Made by a program: the position numbers and the translations under genes
Source: Halothiobacillus sp. 15-55-196
Lineage (GTDB): Bacteria; Pseudomonadota; Gammaproteobacteria; Halothiobacillales; Halothiobacillaceae
NCBI GenBank assembly: GCA_002282715.1
Contig: NCKC01000010.1
Span: 1 to 49,840, forward strand
Direction: 5' to 3'
DNA length: 49,840 nt
Shown here: positions 35,903 to 45,938 of the stretch, piece by piece
Numbering within the stretch: the stretch's first letter is position 1
Layout of the letters: the number at the start of each line of letters is the position of its first letter
Notes under the pieces: model-generated
What the model saw: the letters and a program-made list of their open reading frames with translations, nothing else
Database searches by the model: none
Told to the model about the DNA's origin: nothing

Positions 35903-36336
35903 CCCGACCGGCGACCCAACCTGTCACTCAGGCGTCTCGTTACCTGCTGGACACCAACATCATCTCTGATTTAGTTAAGTGGCCACGGGGTGAAATCGCC
36001 CAAGCGATCGCTCGTGTAGGTGAGGATGCCGTGTTTACCTCAATTATCGTGGCTTCCGAACTGCGTTATGGGGTAAGCAAAAAAGGATCAAACAAGTTGG
36101 CCTTACAAGTCGAAACCATTCTGGCCGAGATGGAAATTGCGCCCTTTGAGCAACCTGCGGATCAGATTTATGCACAGGTCCGGCATCATTTGACGCAATC
36201 GGGCACGCCCATTGGACCGAATGATTTGCTGATTGCCGCTCATGCGTTGGCGCTGGATGCGATCTTGGTCACTGCCAATGAGGCCGAGTTTGCTCGGGTT
36301 CCGGGCTTAGCGGTGCAAAACTGGTTGAACGATTGA
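35899..36336 (+). CDS. vapC: VapC-type PIN-domain toxin ribonuclease
   Basis: A 145-residue PIN-domain endoribonuclease. Metal-binding acidic residues are Asp18 (YLLDTNIISDLV), Glu54 (ASELRYG) and Asp109 (GPNDLLIAAHALAL); the fourth position has Glu in LVTANEAEF rather than Asp. VapC toxins cut tRNA or rRNA. It starts at GTG overlapping vapB by 4 bp. The N-terminus is about ten residues longer than usual. Downstream is a short hairpin (36338-36351) without a T-tract. Confidence 0.92.
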   Translation: MTRPATQPVTQASRYLLDTNIISDLVKWPRGEIAQAIARVGEDAVFTSIIVASELRYGVSKKGSNKLALQVETILAEMEIAPFEQPADQIYAQVRHHLTQSGTPIGPNDLLIAAHALALDAILVTANEAEFARVPGLAVQNWLND

Positions 36337-36401
36337 TGCGGGTTTTCCCGCTCCATCGAAATTGCAGCACAGGGACTGACGCCCCTCTCCACACTGCCTA
36401 T

Positions 36402-37322
36402 TCACCACTTGGGCCAATGCCCACTCAGGATAGCCTGCGCCACCTTGTCGCTGAAATAAGCGACCTTGGCGTTCTCATAGGGCTGGGTATCGTTTGCCGT
36501 CATCATCCGGTAATAGCCTGCGTAGATGGCAATCAGTTGGGCGGGCGTGTAGCCCTCGACCTTCATTGGGTCGGGGTTATCACTGGCTAACTGCGCCAAC
36601 TGCTTTTGCGTCAATTGCGCGATGTGCACGATGGCTTCGACAAGCAGATCCTTGCTGTGTGGCGGGGCTGTTTTAGCCAGGATGGCGGCCGCATCCGACA
36701 CCGCATTCGGGTGCGATTGAACCAGTGCGGCAACGTCATCGAGCATTTTTGCCACCCCATGCAAGGCACGGCTGGCCGGTACCGGAAAGCCATTCCCGCC
36801 GGTTGATTCCACCTGCGCTTTGGCAATGGCGATAACGACACGCAGTCGGGGTAAATCCAGCTCACGTGCCCGACGATCCGCGATATCCAGCGAATTGGAT
36901 GTGATGGCCATGCCACTGCCCAACCAGCGTTGCAGCGTGGTCGAGAGATTTTCCCGCTCGACGTACTGAAATTGCCCGATCGTCCAAGGTAAAATCTTGT
37001 CGGTGGGCACGTCGTTGACGACCTCCTTCGCGCGAGCCGTCGGTGCCGTCATGATTTGTTCGGAAGCGCCCGATGGGCTGCAGGTACCATACATGGTCTT
37101 GTCTTCGCCATTGACGACATCAGAAAGCTTGATATTCACGGTGCCATCGGCGTTGATGCGCTGGATGATGCCATCAGCATAGCCGTCATCCAGCAGGTTC
37201 TCGGAATAAAGTGGAATGAATACCCGGTCGCCCACCTTGAAGCTGGCCGCGAATGAGGTACCGACGGTCATCAGCGATAAACAGATACCGGCAACAAAGG
37301 GAATGAATCGTGAATTTCTCAT
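36402..37322 (-). CDS. Exported protein of unknown function
   Basis: A 306-residue protein I do not recognise. It has a Sec signal (cleavage near TSFA, residue 25). A small beta-rich N-terminal part (about 26-80) has a VGDRVFIPLYSENLLDDGYADG motif split over 30-52, reminiscent of Tudor/SH3-like modules, plus a lone Cys81 in TMYGTCSPSG. The rest is alpha-helical (about 110-300), ending GHWPKW. Likely periplasmic. It is convergent with vapC and divergent from the methyltransferase gene 38 bp away, so it is a single-gene unit. Confidence 0.75.
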   Translation of the reverse strand: MRNSRFIPFVAGICLSLMTVGTSFAASFKVGDRVFIPLYSENLLDDGYADGIIQRINADGTVNIKLSDVVNGEDKTMYGTCSPSGASEQIMTAPTARAKEVVNDVPTDKILPWTIGQFQYVERENLSTTLQRWLGSGMAITSNSLDIADRRARELDLPRLRVVIAIAKAQVESTGGNGFPVPASRALHGVAKMLDDVAALVQSHPNAVSDAAAILAKTAPPHSKDLLVEAIVHIAQLTQKQLAQLASDNPDPMKVEGYTPAQLIAIYAGYYRMMTANDTQPYENAKVAYFSDKVAQAILSGHWPKW

Positions 37323-37360
37323 ATGACGCTCTTAATCTCACCGTGCATTGGTTATAGCAG

Positions 37361-38137
37361 ATGCCCCAGAAGAATTTATCCTTGAAAAAACTATCCGTGC
37401 GCGATGCCTGGGGGCTGATCGAAGTCATCGAAAGCGCCGGGGAAATCACCCTGCACTTCGGCAACCACACCGCACAATCCGGCTGGTATCCCGCTCAGCC
37501 GACCGAACTGGCCTTCGGTTACTACCGCGCCTTGCTCGTGGGGCTTATCCTGCATCCTAATCCACGTCACCTGAATTTGTACGGACTGGGTGGCGGTGTG
37601 CTGGCGCGATATTTATTGGAATATACCGATATTTCCGTTCACGCGCACGATCTTCGTCCCACACTCGCGCCCATCGCCCAGCAATACTTCGGGCTGGATC
37701 TCGATCATCCCCGCTTGCAGCTCCAATTTGGCGACATTTGCGCAAGCGATGGGCTGGCAGACATTCCAGCCACAGACATCCTATGGGTCGATATTTTCGA
37801 TGAGCAGGGCATGGTGCCGATCCCGACACGCAGCCTAGCCCAAATGGCCCGGCAACTCGGACAAATCGGGGTACTTTGCATCAATGTCTGGCGCAATGAC
37901 CTCCGATCACTTGGCGATTTGACCCGTGCGCTCGAACGTTTTTTTGATCCCGATCCACTGGTTTTGCGTGTGCCGGAACGATACAACAGCGTTTTGTGCT
38001 ATCGCGCTGAACCATGGCAACCCCACGACATATTGCAAGCGCGTCAACGGATAACGCATTTCTCCGGCCCAGTGCAAGAAATCTTGCGCGAGGCAATTGG
38101 CTGGCTGGAAGCCCTGCCACGGAAGCAGTTCAGCTAA
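37361..38137 (+). CDS. Spermidine-synthase-like methyltransferase-fold protein
   Basis: A 258-residue Rossmann-fold protein resembling spermidine synthases. It has AFGYYRALLVGL, the nucleotide-binding loop YGLGGGVLARYLL (about 66-78), an acidic residue after the next strand (VHAHDLRP), LQFGDICAS (about 123-131) and DILWVDIFDEQG in place of the family's DxxxxDxxDP active site. The missing Asp-Pro suggests it may not make spermidine; many such proteins are unassigned methyltransferases. No speD or other polyamine gene is adjacent. Confidence 0.7.
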   Translation: MPQKNLSLKKLSVRDAWGLIEVIESAGEITLHFGNHTAQSGWYPAQPTELAFGYYRALLVGLILHPNPRHLNLYGLGGGVLARYLLEYTDISVHAHDLRPTLAPIAQQYFGLDLDHPRLQLQFGDICASDGLADIPATDILWVDIFDEQGMVPIPTRSLAQMARQLGQIGVLCINVWRNDLRSLGDLTRALERFFDPDPLVLRVPERYNSVLCYRAEPWQPHDILQARQRITHFSGPVQEILREAIGWLEALPRKQFS

Positions 38138-38147
38138 ACGGAGGGGT

Positions 38148-38624
38148 TTAAAGCGCACCCAAAACCGCCTCGGCGGATGAATTGGTAAGCCCCGACTCAT
38201 CTACGCCAAGCCATTCGACCACACCATTGTTCACGATCATGGCGTAGCGCTTGGAGCGTATGCCCATGGCACCATTGCTCATATCCCGCTCCATGCCCAA
38301 CGCGCGGGTGAATGCCCCGTTGCCGTCGGAAACCATGCGTACCGAATCACCCACGTTCAGGTGCTCGCCCCAGAACTTCATCACGAAGGGATCATTAACC
38401 GCAACGCAGAAAATATCGTCAATGCCTTTTGCCCGAATCTCCTCGTTGTGCATTAAAAAACCGGGCACGTGCGCGTCCGAACAGGTAGGGGTAAATGCGC
38501 CCGGCACGGCAAACAGCACAATGCGCTGCGCAGCCGTCATTTCTGTTACAGAGCAACCGTTTAGCCCTTGTTCGCCTCGGTGATAGAGGGTGGCTTCCGG
38601 CAGTTTTTGTCCGACTTCGATCAT
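38148..38624 (-). CDS. Prx5-type peroxiredoxin
   Basis: A 158-residue thiol peroxidase of the Prx5 subfamily, reducing hydroperoxides with glutathione/glutaredoxin or thioredoxin. The peroxidatic Cys48 lies in PGAFTPTCSDAHVPGF, and the family segments AVNDPFVMKFWGE and GVVEWLGVDESGLTNSSAEAVL follow. A candidate second cysteine is Cys73 (DIFCVAVND); it may work as a 1-Cys enzyme. The gshAB genes in this window would supply its reductant. It is convergent with the preceding methyltransferase (10-bp gap). Confidence 0.92.
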   Translation of the reverse strand: MIEVGQKLPEATLYHRGEQGLNGCSVTEMTAAQRIVLFAVPGAFTPTCSDAHVPGFLMHNEEIRAKGIDDIFCVAVNDPFVMKFWGEHLNVGDSVRMVSDGNGAFTRALGMERDMSNGAMGIRSKRYAMIVNNGVVEWLGVDESGLTNSSAEAVLGAL

Positions 38625-38656
38625 GGCTCAATCTCCCGTACATTATGCTTTTACAG

Positions 38657-38686
38657 AAAAAAAACCCGCGTCCGATTGAACGCGGG
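38657..38686 (-). terminator. Rho-independent terminator of thiC
   Basis: The minus strand has CCCGCGT/ACGCGGG arms (38680-38686 with 38665-38671) followed by eight T residues (38657-38664), 25 nt after the thiC stop. It separates thiC from the peroxiredoxin gene on the same strand. Confidence 0.88.
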
Positions 38687-38711
38687 TCGCAGATCACTTC
38701 TCGGCATTCGA

Positions 38712-40619
<1,908 letters not shown>

Positions 40620-40661
40620 TTAGTGAGTGACTTGCAGGCGAGGAAGGGCGCAGGACTTAAC

Positions 40662-40752
40662 GGCCGACTTCCCTCCGCCGGTGCAAGCCGGATCAGGTTC
40701 CAAGGGACTCTCTCAGCGATACACACAAAAGATGTGCACCGCACCCCCAGTC
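40662..40752 (-). promoter_or_regulatory. TPP (thiamine pyrophosphate) riboswitch
   Basis: The leader of thiC on the minus strand shows the THI-box: GGGGGTGC near 40741-40748, GCTGAGAGAGTCCC, then CCTTGGAACCTGATCCGG, and the closing CGGCGGAGGGAAGT (end near 40667). Binding of thiamine pyrophosphate is expected to switch off thiC, probably by hiding its ribosome-binding site, since no terminator hairpin with a T-run was seen in 40602-40661. Confidence 0.95.
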
Positions 40753-40764
40753 GATGAAAGAGAA

Positions 40765-40792
40765 CGTATCTCAGGCGAGGCAAAAAGTCCAA
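40765..40792 (-). promoter_or_regulatory. Putative promoter of the thiC leader
   Basis: On the minus strand TTGGAC (40787-40792), a 16-bp spacer and GATACG (40765-40770) place transcription start a few bases before the riboswitch. The -10 is only a fair match. The rest of the gap to the next gene (40793-41046) has no gene on either strand. Confidence 0.4.
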
Positions 40793-41046
40793 CTTGATTA
40801 GCAGGGTATTCGCCCGTGCGACAGAATATCGTGATCGATGAGTCACGTATCGGCTGCAGGGAAGCACGCAGAATCAGGTACAGTCGCCAATCAGCATGCC
40901 CACCCAATTCACCCGGCCATAATCATAGTCATAGCCGCCCGCATTCGGTATATTGGCGGGCTGATTGAACATTCGATCCGAAAGCTTTCCGGCCGGATCG
41001 AAGCCGAACACTATTCGACAGGCAAAAATAAACAGGATCCTCCCGC

Positions 41047-41712
41047 ATGATGGCCTTTGATACTGAACGCGCCCGCTTCAATATGGTTGAGCAACAAATC
41101 CGCCCCTGGGATGTACTGGACAAACGGGTACTCGACACCCTGTTCAAGATTCCACGCGAACATTTTGTGCCCGTTGAACAGCGCCAATTCGCCTTCTCTG
41201 ATATCGCGCTGCCGATCGGCCACGGTGAAACCATGTTGCCGCCCGTTGTTGAAGGCCGAATCCTGCAATCTTTGGCCGTAGCACCCAACGAACGCGTTCT
41301 GGAAATCGGCACGGGGAGCGGATTTTTCACCGCCTGCCTGGCTCATTTGGGGCAAAGCGTCCACACCGTGGATATTTACCCCGATTTCACCCAATCGGCC
41401 GCAGAAAAACTCGCCGCGCTGGGCATTGAACGCGTGGTGCTCGAAACCGGTGATGCCGTCAACGGCTGGGCCAGCAACGAACGCTTTGATGTAATCGTGC
41501 TCACCGGAGCCGTACAACGCATTCCCGAATCCTATCGGCAACAGCTCAATGTCGGTGGCCGGTTGTTTGCCATCGTCGGGCCCGAACAGAACATGTCCGC
41601 CACCATGGTGACACGCCAAGCCAACGATCAGTTCGATACGCAGAACCTGTTTGAAACATACACACGCTATCTCAAAGGGGCAGAACCCAAACCTCAGTTC
41701 TCGTTTGCGTGA
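41047..41712 (+). CDS. Protein-L-isoaspartate O-methyltransferase family protein (Pcm-like)
   Basis: A 221-residue SAM-dependent methyltransferase of the Pcm family. It has N-terminal ARFNMVEQQIRPWDV and PREHFVP, the IGHGETMLPP loop in place of the classic GQTIS motif, the SAM-binding VLEIGTGSGFFTACLA (about 84-99), and DVIVLTGAVQRIPE. Members next to tolC in proteobacteria are common and are often annotated as Pcm, although true isoaspartate repair activity is not assured. tolC follows 309 bp downstream, across a repeat block. Confidence 0.85.
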   Translation: MMAFDTERARFNMVEQQIRPWDVLDKRVLDTLFKIPREHFVPVEQRQFAFSDIALPIGHGETMLPPVVEGRILQSLAVAPNERVLEIGTGSGFFTACLAHLGQSVHTVDIYPDFTQSAAEKLAALGIERVVLETGDAVNGWASNERFDVIVLTGAVQRIPESYRQQLNVGGRLFAIVGPEQNMSATMVTRQANDQFDTQNLFETYTRYLKGAEPKPQFSFA

Positions 41713-41754
41713 GTTGAATCCGGATTCGGCATCAGGCATTCATGGAAACCATGC

Positions 41755-41902
41755 TAAATCCCCCTCGTTCCCCCTTTTACAAAGGGGGATGCGCTTATGT
41801 TTGGGGCCGGGCTGATTCACTCTCTTACAAGGGGGGATGCGCCTATGCTTGAAGCCGGGCTGATCCCCACCCCTTTGAAAAAGGGGGAGCTGGGGGGATT
41901 TA
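41755..41902. repeat. G/C-run palindromic repeat block with a 48-bp tandem duplication
   Basis: A 148-bp block bounded by TAAATCCCCC (41755-41764) and its complement GGGGGATTTA (41893-41902). It contains alternating C5-6TTT / AAAG5-6 runs and two diverged copies of a 48-bp unit (about 41780-41827 and 41828-41875), both containing GGGGGATGCGC and GCCGGGCTGAT. Similar C-run/G-run palindromes recur at 45709-45822. These look like a dispersed extragenic repeat family, not genes. The remainder of 41903-42021 holds the tolC leader, with AGGA before its ATG. Confidence 0.75.
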
Positions 41903-42021
41903 CCGAGTCGCAACCAGTGCCCGATGGAATTTCCGCATTCGCGCAGAGAATATCTACCCATCCAGGCCATCTTTGAGCTAGTGTATTGATAGCAGGCTAA
42001 TAATATGATGAGGAATTAACC

Positions 42022-43476
42022 ATGACGAGTCACTCCCAACCCCATCGGTTGAAAATAACCGTACTGGCAGCGCTTGTGGTCATCGGTGCGTATGGCTCAC
42101 CTGCTTTTTCAGCCGACCTGATGGATATTGTGACACTCGCAGAACAGAACGATCAAACGCTGCTTGCAGCCCAACAGAAGCGGTTATCCATTCAGGAAAA
42201 CACCCCCATTGCACGATCAAACCTGCTTCCGCAAATTGGTGCCAGTGCCGGCTTGAACTACAGCCGAACCGAGATCAAATCAAATGGCATTCCCAATGCG
42301 CCCACGGTCATCGAAGGCAGTGGCCGCAACCTCGGACTGAGCCTGAACCAGGTCATTTACAATCGGATCAATAATCTCAATCTGGGCATTGCCGATCTGC
42401 AAGCCAAACAGGCCGACCTCGACTACGCAGCCGCTCAGCAGGATCTGCTCTTGCGGGCCAGCACAGCCTACTTCGCCGTGCTGCAAGCCAATGCCAGCCT
42501 GCAACTGGCGGCTGCGAGTCAAAAGGCATTCAAAAACCAGTTGGAGCAGGCCCAAAAACGCTATGAAGTCGGTTTGGTCGCCGTGACCGATGTCGCCAAT
42601 GCGCAGGCCAATTACGACAAGGCCAATGCCGATGCACAATCCGCCTTGGCGACCATCACCGGCAAACTGCCATCCGAGCTCGATGATGTCCGGACAAGCC
42701 TTTCAACACCCAGCCCGGATCCCGCCAATCCCGAAGAGTGGATTAATCTGGCAACCAAACAGAATATCTCGCTCCAAAGCGCACAAATCGGCGGCCAGAT
42801 CAGTCAGGAGAATATCGCCATCAACCGCGCAGCCCGCATGCCCACGGTCGATTTGACCGGGCAATACGGCTACAACAGCGCACTAAGTCAGTTCAATGGC
42901 CGACAATCCAGCAACCTGGCCGCCAGCATTGGCCTACAGGTTTCCGTACCGCTTTATACCGGCGGAAGGATCAATGCCAAGTCACGTCAGGCTGCCTACC
43001 AATATCAGCAAACACAGAACGAAATCGAAAACCTGCGCCGCACCGTGCAACAGGGCACAGCCAACGATTACCGGGGCGTGATCACCAGCATCAGCGAAAT
43101 CACAGCGTATGGACAATCGGTCGAATCCGCCCGCACCAGTCTGGCCGCGACCGAAGCCGGTTATCAGGTTGGCACCCGCACCATTGTCGATGTCCTCAAT
43201 GCACAGATCCAGGTGTTCAGCGCCATGGCAAATTTCCTCAATGCCCGCTACAGCTACCTGACGAACTACCTCAAACTCAAGGCAGATACCGGCCAGCTTT
43301 CACTCGATGACATCAAGGCCGTCAACGCCCAGCTCGTGCCGGGCAAAATCAACGCTCTGATTGCACCACTGATGAACAGCGGGAAGGAAAGCTCAAAATC
43401 GCAACAGCAAATGATCGAGCGCGTCATCCAACGTGCGGCAAAAACCGTCGTGTCCAATGCGGCAGATCAACACTAA
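42022..43476 (+). CDS. tolC: TolC-family outer-membrane efflux/secretion channel
   Basis: A 484-residue outer-membrane factor for type I secretion and tripartite drug efflux. A Sec signal ends near AFSA (about residue 30). Two internally similar halves follow, with helical SALATI-like barrels and the paired signatures NLGLSLNQVIYNR and SIGLQVSVPLYTGGR, each preceding a membrane beta-hairpin. VGTRTIVDVLNAQ is diagnostic of TolC. It may partner the Bcr-like or other transporters, but no RND or ABC partner is in the window. It is followed by murU after 22 bp. Confidence 0.94.
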   Translation: MTSHSQPHRLKITVLAALVVIGAYGSPAFSADLMDIVTLAEQNDQTLLAAQQKRLSIQENTPIARSNLLPQIGASAGLNYSRTEIKSNGIPNAPTVIEGSGRNLGLSLNQVIYNRINNLNLGIADLQAKQADLDYAAAQQDLLLRASTAYFAVLQANASLQLAAASQKAFKNQLEQAQKRYEVGLVAVTDVANAQANYDKANADAQSALATITGKLPSELDDVRTSLSTPSPDPANPEEWINLATKQNISLQSAQIGGQISQENIAINRAARMPTVDLTGQYGYNSALSQFNGRQSSNLAASIGLQVSVPLYTGGRINAKSRQAAYQYQQTQNEIENLRRTVQQGTANDYRGVITSISEITAYGQSVESARTSLAATEAGYQVGTRTIVDVLNAQIQVFSAMANFLNARYSYLTNYLKLKADTGQLSLDDIKAVNAQLVPGKINALIAPLMNSGKESSKSQQQMIERVIQRAAKTVVSNAADQH

Positions 43477-43498
43477 ATCTGAGTCACGCCAAACACTC

Positions 43499-44215
43499 AT
43501 GCCTGCTGCAACTCAACCCATTCGCGCCATGATCCTGGCCGCGGGCCGAGGCGAACGTCTGCGGCCGCTCACCGATCACACCCCCAAGCCGCTCATCCCC
43601 GTACAAGGCAAACCGCTCATCGTTCACCACATAGAACGACTGGCGGCGGCGGGCATTACCGACATCATCATCAACCTCAACCATCTGGCAGAGCAAATCC
43701 CCGCCGCGCTCGGCGACGGCAGCCGCTGGCATGTCCGACTGCACTACTCATGGGAAAACCACCTGCCCGAAGCGCTGGAAACCGCCGGCGGCATCCGCCA
43801 TGCCCTGCCCTTGCTGAGTAGCACCTTTATTTTGGTCAACGGCGACATCTTCACCGACTTCCCGTTTGCAGACTTGCTCAGCAACCCACTCAACCCGGCA
43901 ACCGATTTTCACTTAGTGATGGTCGCCAACCCCGAACATCACCCCAAAGGCGATTTTTCGCTTAACCAACAACACTTAGCATTGTGCCCGGCAAACACGC
44001 AGGAAGCGGGCACTTGTCGTCTGACCTATGCCGGCATCGGCCTCTATAAAAAATCGATGTTTTCCGGATTACCGGAAGGACGGTGCGCCCTTGGGACGCT
44101 GTTACGGGAAAAAATCGCCGCCCAGCGTGGGCAAGGGCAATTATTTTCCGGTAAATGGATTGATGTGGGCACGCAAGAGCGACTGGAACAGGCTGAGCAT
44201 TCAAATCTCAGATGA
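43499..44215 (+). CDS. murU: N-acetylmuramate-1-phosphate uridylyltransferase MurU
   Basis: A 238-residue nucleotidyltransferase. It has the signature LAAGRGERLRPLTDHTPKPL (about 12-31), GKPLIVHHIERL, and the metal-binding Asp in LVNGDIFTDF (about 112-121). MurU recycles MurNAc-1-phosphate to UDP-MurNAc, bypassing fosfomycin-sensitive MurA. The start is the ATG at 43499. Its usual kinase partner AmgK is not next to it. A role in making another NDP-sugar for the polysaccharide genes downstream is the main alternative. Confidence 0.82.
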   Translation: MPAATQPIRAMILAAGRGERLRPLTDHTPKPLIPVQGKPLIVHHIERLAAAGITDIIINLNHLAEQIPAALGDGSRWHVRLHYSWENHLPEALETAGGIRHALPLLSSTFILVNGDIFTDFPFADLLSNPLNPATDFHLVMVANPEHHPKGDFSLNQQHLALCPANTQEAGTCRLTYAGIGLYKKSMFSGLPEGRCALGTLLREKIAAQRGQGQLFSGKWIDVGTQERLEQAEHSNLR

Positions 44216-44243
44216 AAACCAAATAAATGGGATGGCTCAAACG

Positions 44244-45641
44244 CTAATACGCGTTTTTGTGGACAAATCCACGAAACACCGTGAGAAATATGATTTTTAT
44301 ATCAAAGGCCAATGACCAGTTTTCGATATAGAACAGATCATACTCAATACGCTTTTGCATCTTATCCAAGGTGTCGGTTTCACCTCGCCAGCCATTGATT
44401 TGCGCCCAGCCCGTTATGCCCGGCTTCACCTTGTGGCGAAGCATATAGCCATCGATTTGCGATTTATATAATTCGTTATGCTCAACCGCATGCGGACGTG
44501 GGCCGACAATGGACATCCGGCCTTGCAGCACATTAATGAATTGTGGCAACTCATCCAGACTCGTCCTTCGCAAGAAGGCACCGAAGCGGGTTACCCGGCT
44601 GTCGCCCTTCACGGCCTGGGGTACCTCACCTTCTTCATCCACGCCATCTTTCATGCTGCGGAATTTATAAATAGTGAAGGGCTGCCCATCCCAGCCATGC
44701 CGTTTTTGCTTGTACAGCACCGGCCCTTTGGAACTGAGCTTCACCCCCAAGGCAATTCCGAGCAGCAACGGACTGATGACCAGCAAAATCAAGAGCGCCA
44801 GCCCCCGATCTTCTATGCCTTTTACCAATCGATTCGCCCCGGTCATCGGTGAAGCCGATAGGTCGATCATCGGCACATCCATAATCTCGGACACACCATG
44901 ATTAATCAAAAACAAACCGAACAAATCAGGCACGAAACGCACATTGGCGGTCGAAAACCGCAGGTCTTCCAATACCTCTTTTAACTGAATGCTCTGGTCA
45001 AACGGCACTGCAATCCAAACCTCATCAATCTGGTGGGTCGAAACATAATCAAACAACTCGTTCAGCGGTTGAATTTCGTGACCGGAAACAACAGAACGCT
45101 CAGCGTGCTGACCGAACACACGCACCACATCAAACCCCGCCCAACGCTCGGATTCAGTGCGCTGAATCAGCTGGGAAGCCAAAGCCCCATCCCCGACCAC
45201 AACCACCTGATGCCGGTTCATGCCGCGAGCGCGAACCGTTCGCAGCAGGCCATACACCGCCAAACGCAAGAGCGCCAACCCGAACCCGCCCAGCAACCAC
45301 CATTGCGCCATCCAAAGCCGGGAAAAGGTCTCGGACTCCTTAAACAGCACCAGCCCAATCAATACCCCGGAAAAAACAAGTGACCACCCCCCCAGCACCC
45401 GCACAACCGGCGCAACCAAACTCCGCGCACGCCATGAGTGATAAACACCCAACACGGGGAAAAAAATCGCCGAGGATAAACTGGTGATGAGAATCAACAC
45501 CGAGTAGGGCAACGGGATTGAAAGAACATCCCCATCGAAACGCCACCAGAATGCCAGTACACCCGCCGCCGCAATCAACAATACATCCAGCACGCGGGTC
45601 GCGAGCATCACAGCATAAGTTCTAAAAAAGGTGGTTTGCAT
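44244..45641 (-). CDS. Undecaprenyl-phosphate sugar phosphotransferase (WcaJ/PglC superfamily)
   Basis: A 465-residue polyprenyl-phosphate hexose-1-phosphate transferase that begins exopolysaccharide or O-antigen repeat units on the lipid carrier. It has four or five N-terminal membrane helices (about 10-120), a Rossmann-like central region (about 140-250), a membrane re-entrant helix (LALLILLVISPLL, about 278-290) and the catalytic C-terminus: KFRSM, RRTSLDELPQFINVL, GPRPHAVEHN and KPGITGWAQINGWRG. The sugar (usually glucose or galactose) is not predictable. It faces murU tail to tail (28 bp). Confidence 0.92.
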   Translation of the reverse strand: MQTTFFRTYAVMLATRVLDVLLIAAAGVLAFWWRFDGDVLSIPLPYSVLILITSLSSAIFFPVLGVYHSWRARSLVAPVVRVLGGWSLVFSGVLIGLVLFKESETFSRLWMAQWWLLGGFGLALLRLAVYGLLRTVRARGMNRHQVVVVGDGALASQLIQRTESERWAGFDVVRVFGQHAERSVVSGHEIQPLNELFDYVSTHQIDEVWIAVPFDQSIQLKEVLEDLRFSTANVRFVPDLFGLFLINHGVSEIMDVPMIDLSASPMTGANRLVKGIEDRGLALLILLVISPLLLGIALGVKLSSKGPVLYKQKRHGWDGQPFTIYKFRSMKDGVDEEGEVPQAVKGDSRVTRFGAFLRRTSLDELPQFINVLQGRMSIVGPRPHAVEHNELYKSQIDGYMLRHKVKPGITGWAQINGWRGETDTLDKMQKRIEYDLFYIENWSLAFDIKIIFLTVFRGFVHKNAY

Positions 45642-45666
45642 CGCTATCGGGTCAGTTATGTTTATA

Positions 45667-45882
45667 AGGACTTACGCAAAAATGTTCCAGAAAGGGATTA
45701 TTTTCGGACAGCTTCCCCCTTTGAAAAAGGGGGACTGAGGGGGATTTAATGCCACCTATGGATGTTGTGTCGGCCTTCCAAATCGCTCCTAGCCCCCCCC
45801 CTTTTCCAAAGGGGGGAAGAAAAAAGTGTTTCAGTAAGGCTGAAATACTTTAACCCCGCTGGGGGTCGCTCTCGTAAGTCCT
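45667..45882. repeat. 216-bp element with 10-bp terminal inverted repeats (MITE-like)
   Basis: The gap between two polysaccharide genes is bounded by AGGACTTACG (45667-45676) and its exact complement CGTAAGTCCT (45873-45882). Inside are two C-run/G-run palindromes (about 45709-45747 and 45785-45822) like those at 41755-41902, and a short CCCCGCTGGGG hairpin. No open frame or transposase remnant is seen and no clear target-site duplication flanks it. It may be a non-autonomous element, or a nested insertion of the G/C repeat. Confidence 0.55.
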
Positions 45883-45938
45883 AGTTTAAGCAATACGCAA
45901 AATACACGAATCCAAAGGAGTTTGCTGCCAGCAGTAAA

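Noticed and set aside
36338..36351. Terminator after vapC
   Set aside because: A GCGGG/CCCGC stem with TTTT in the loop, but no T-run follows on either strand.
41780..41875. CRISPR array
   Set aside because: Two diverged 48-bp direct copies with no spacers between them and no cas genes nearby.
41740..41970. 76-residue minus-strand frame across the repeat block
   Set aside because: Its protein merely reflects the repeated C-run/G-run units (repeated PLCKRG-like pieces); not a gene.
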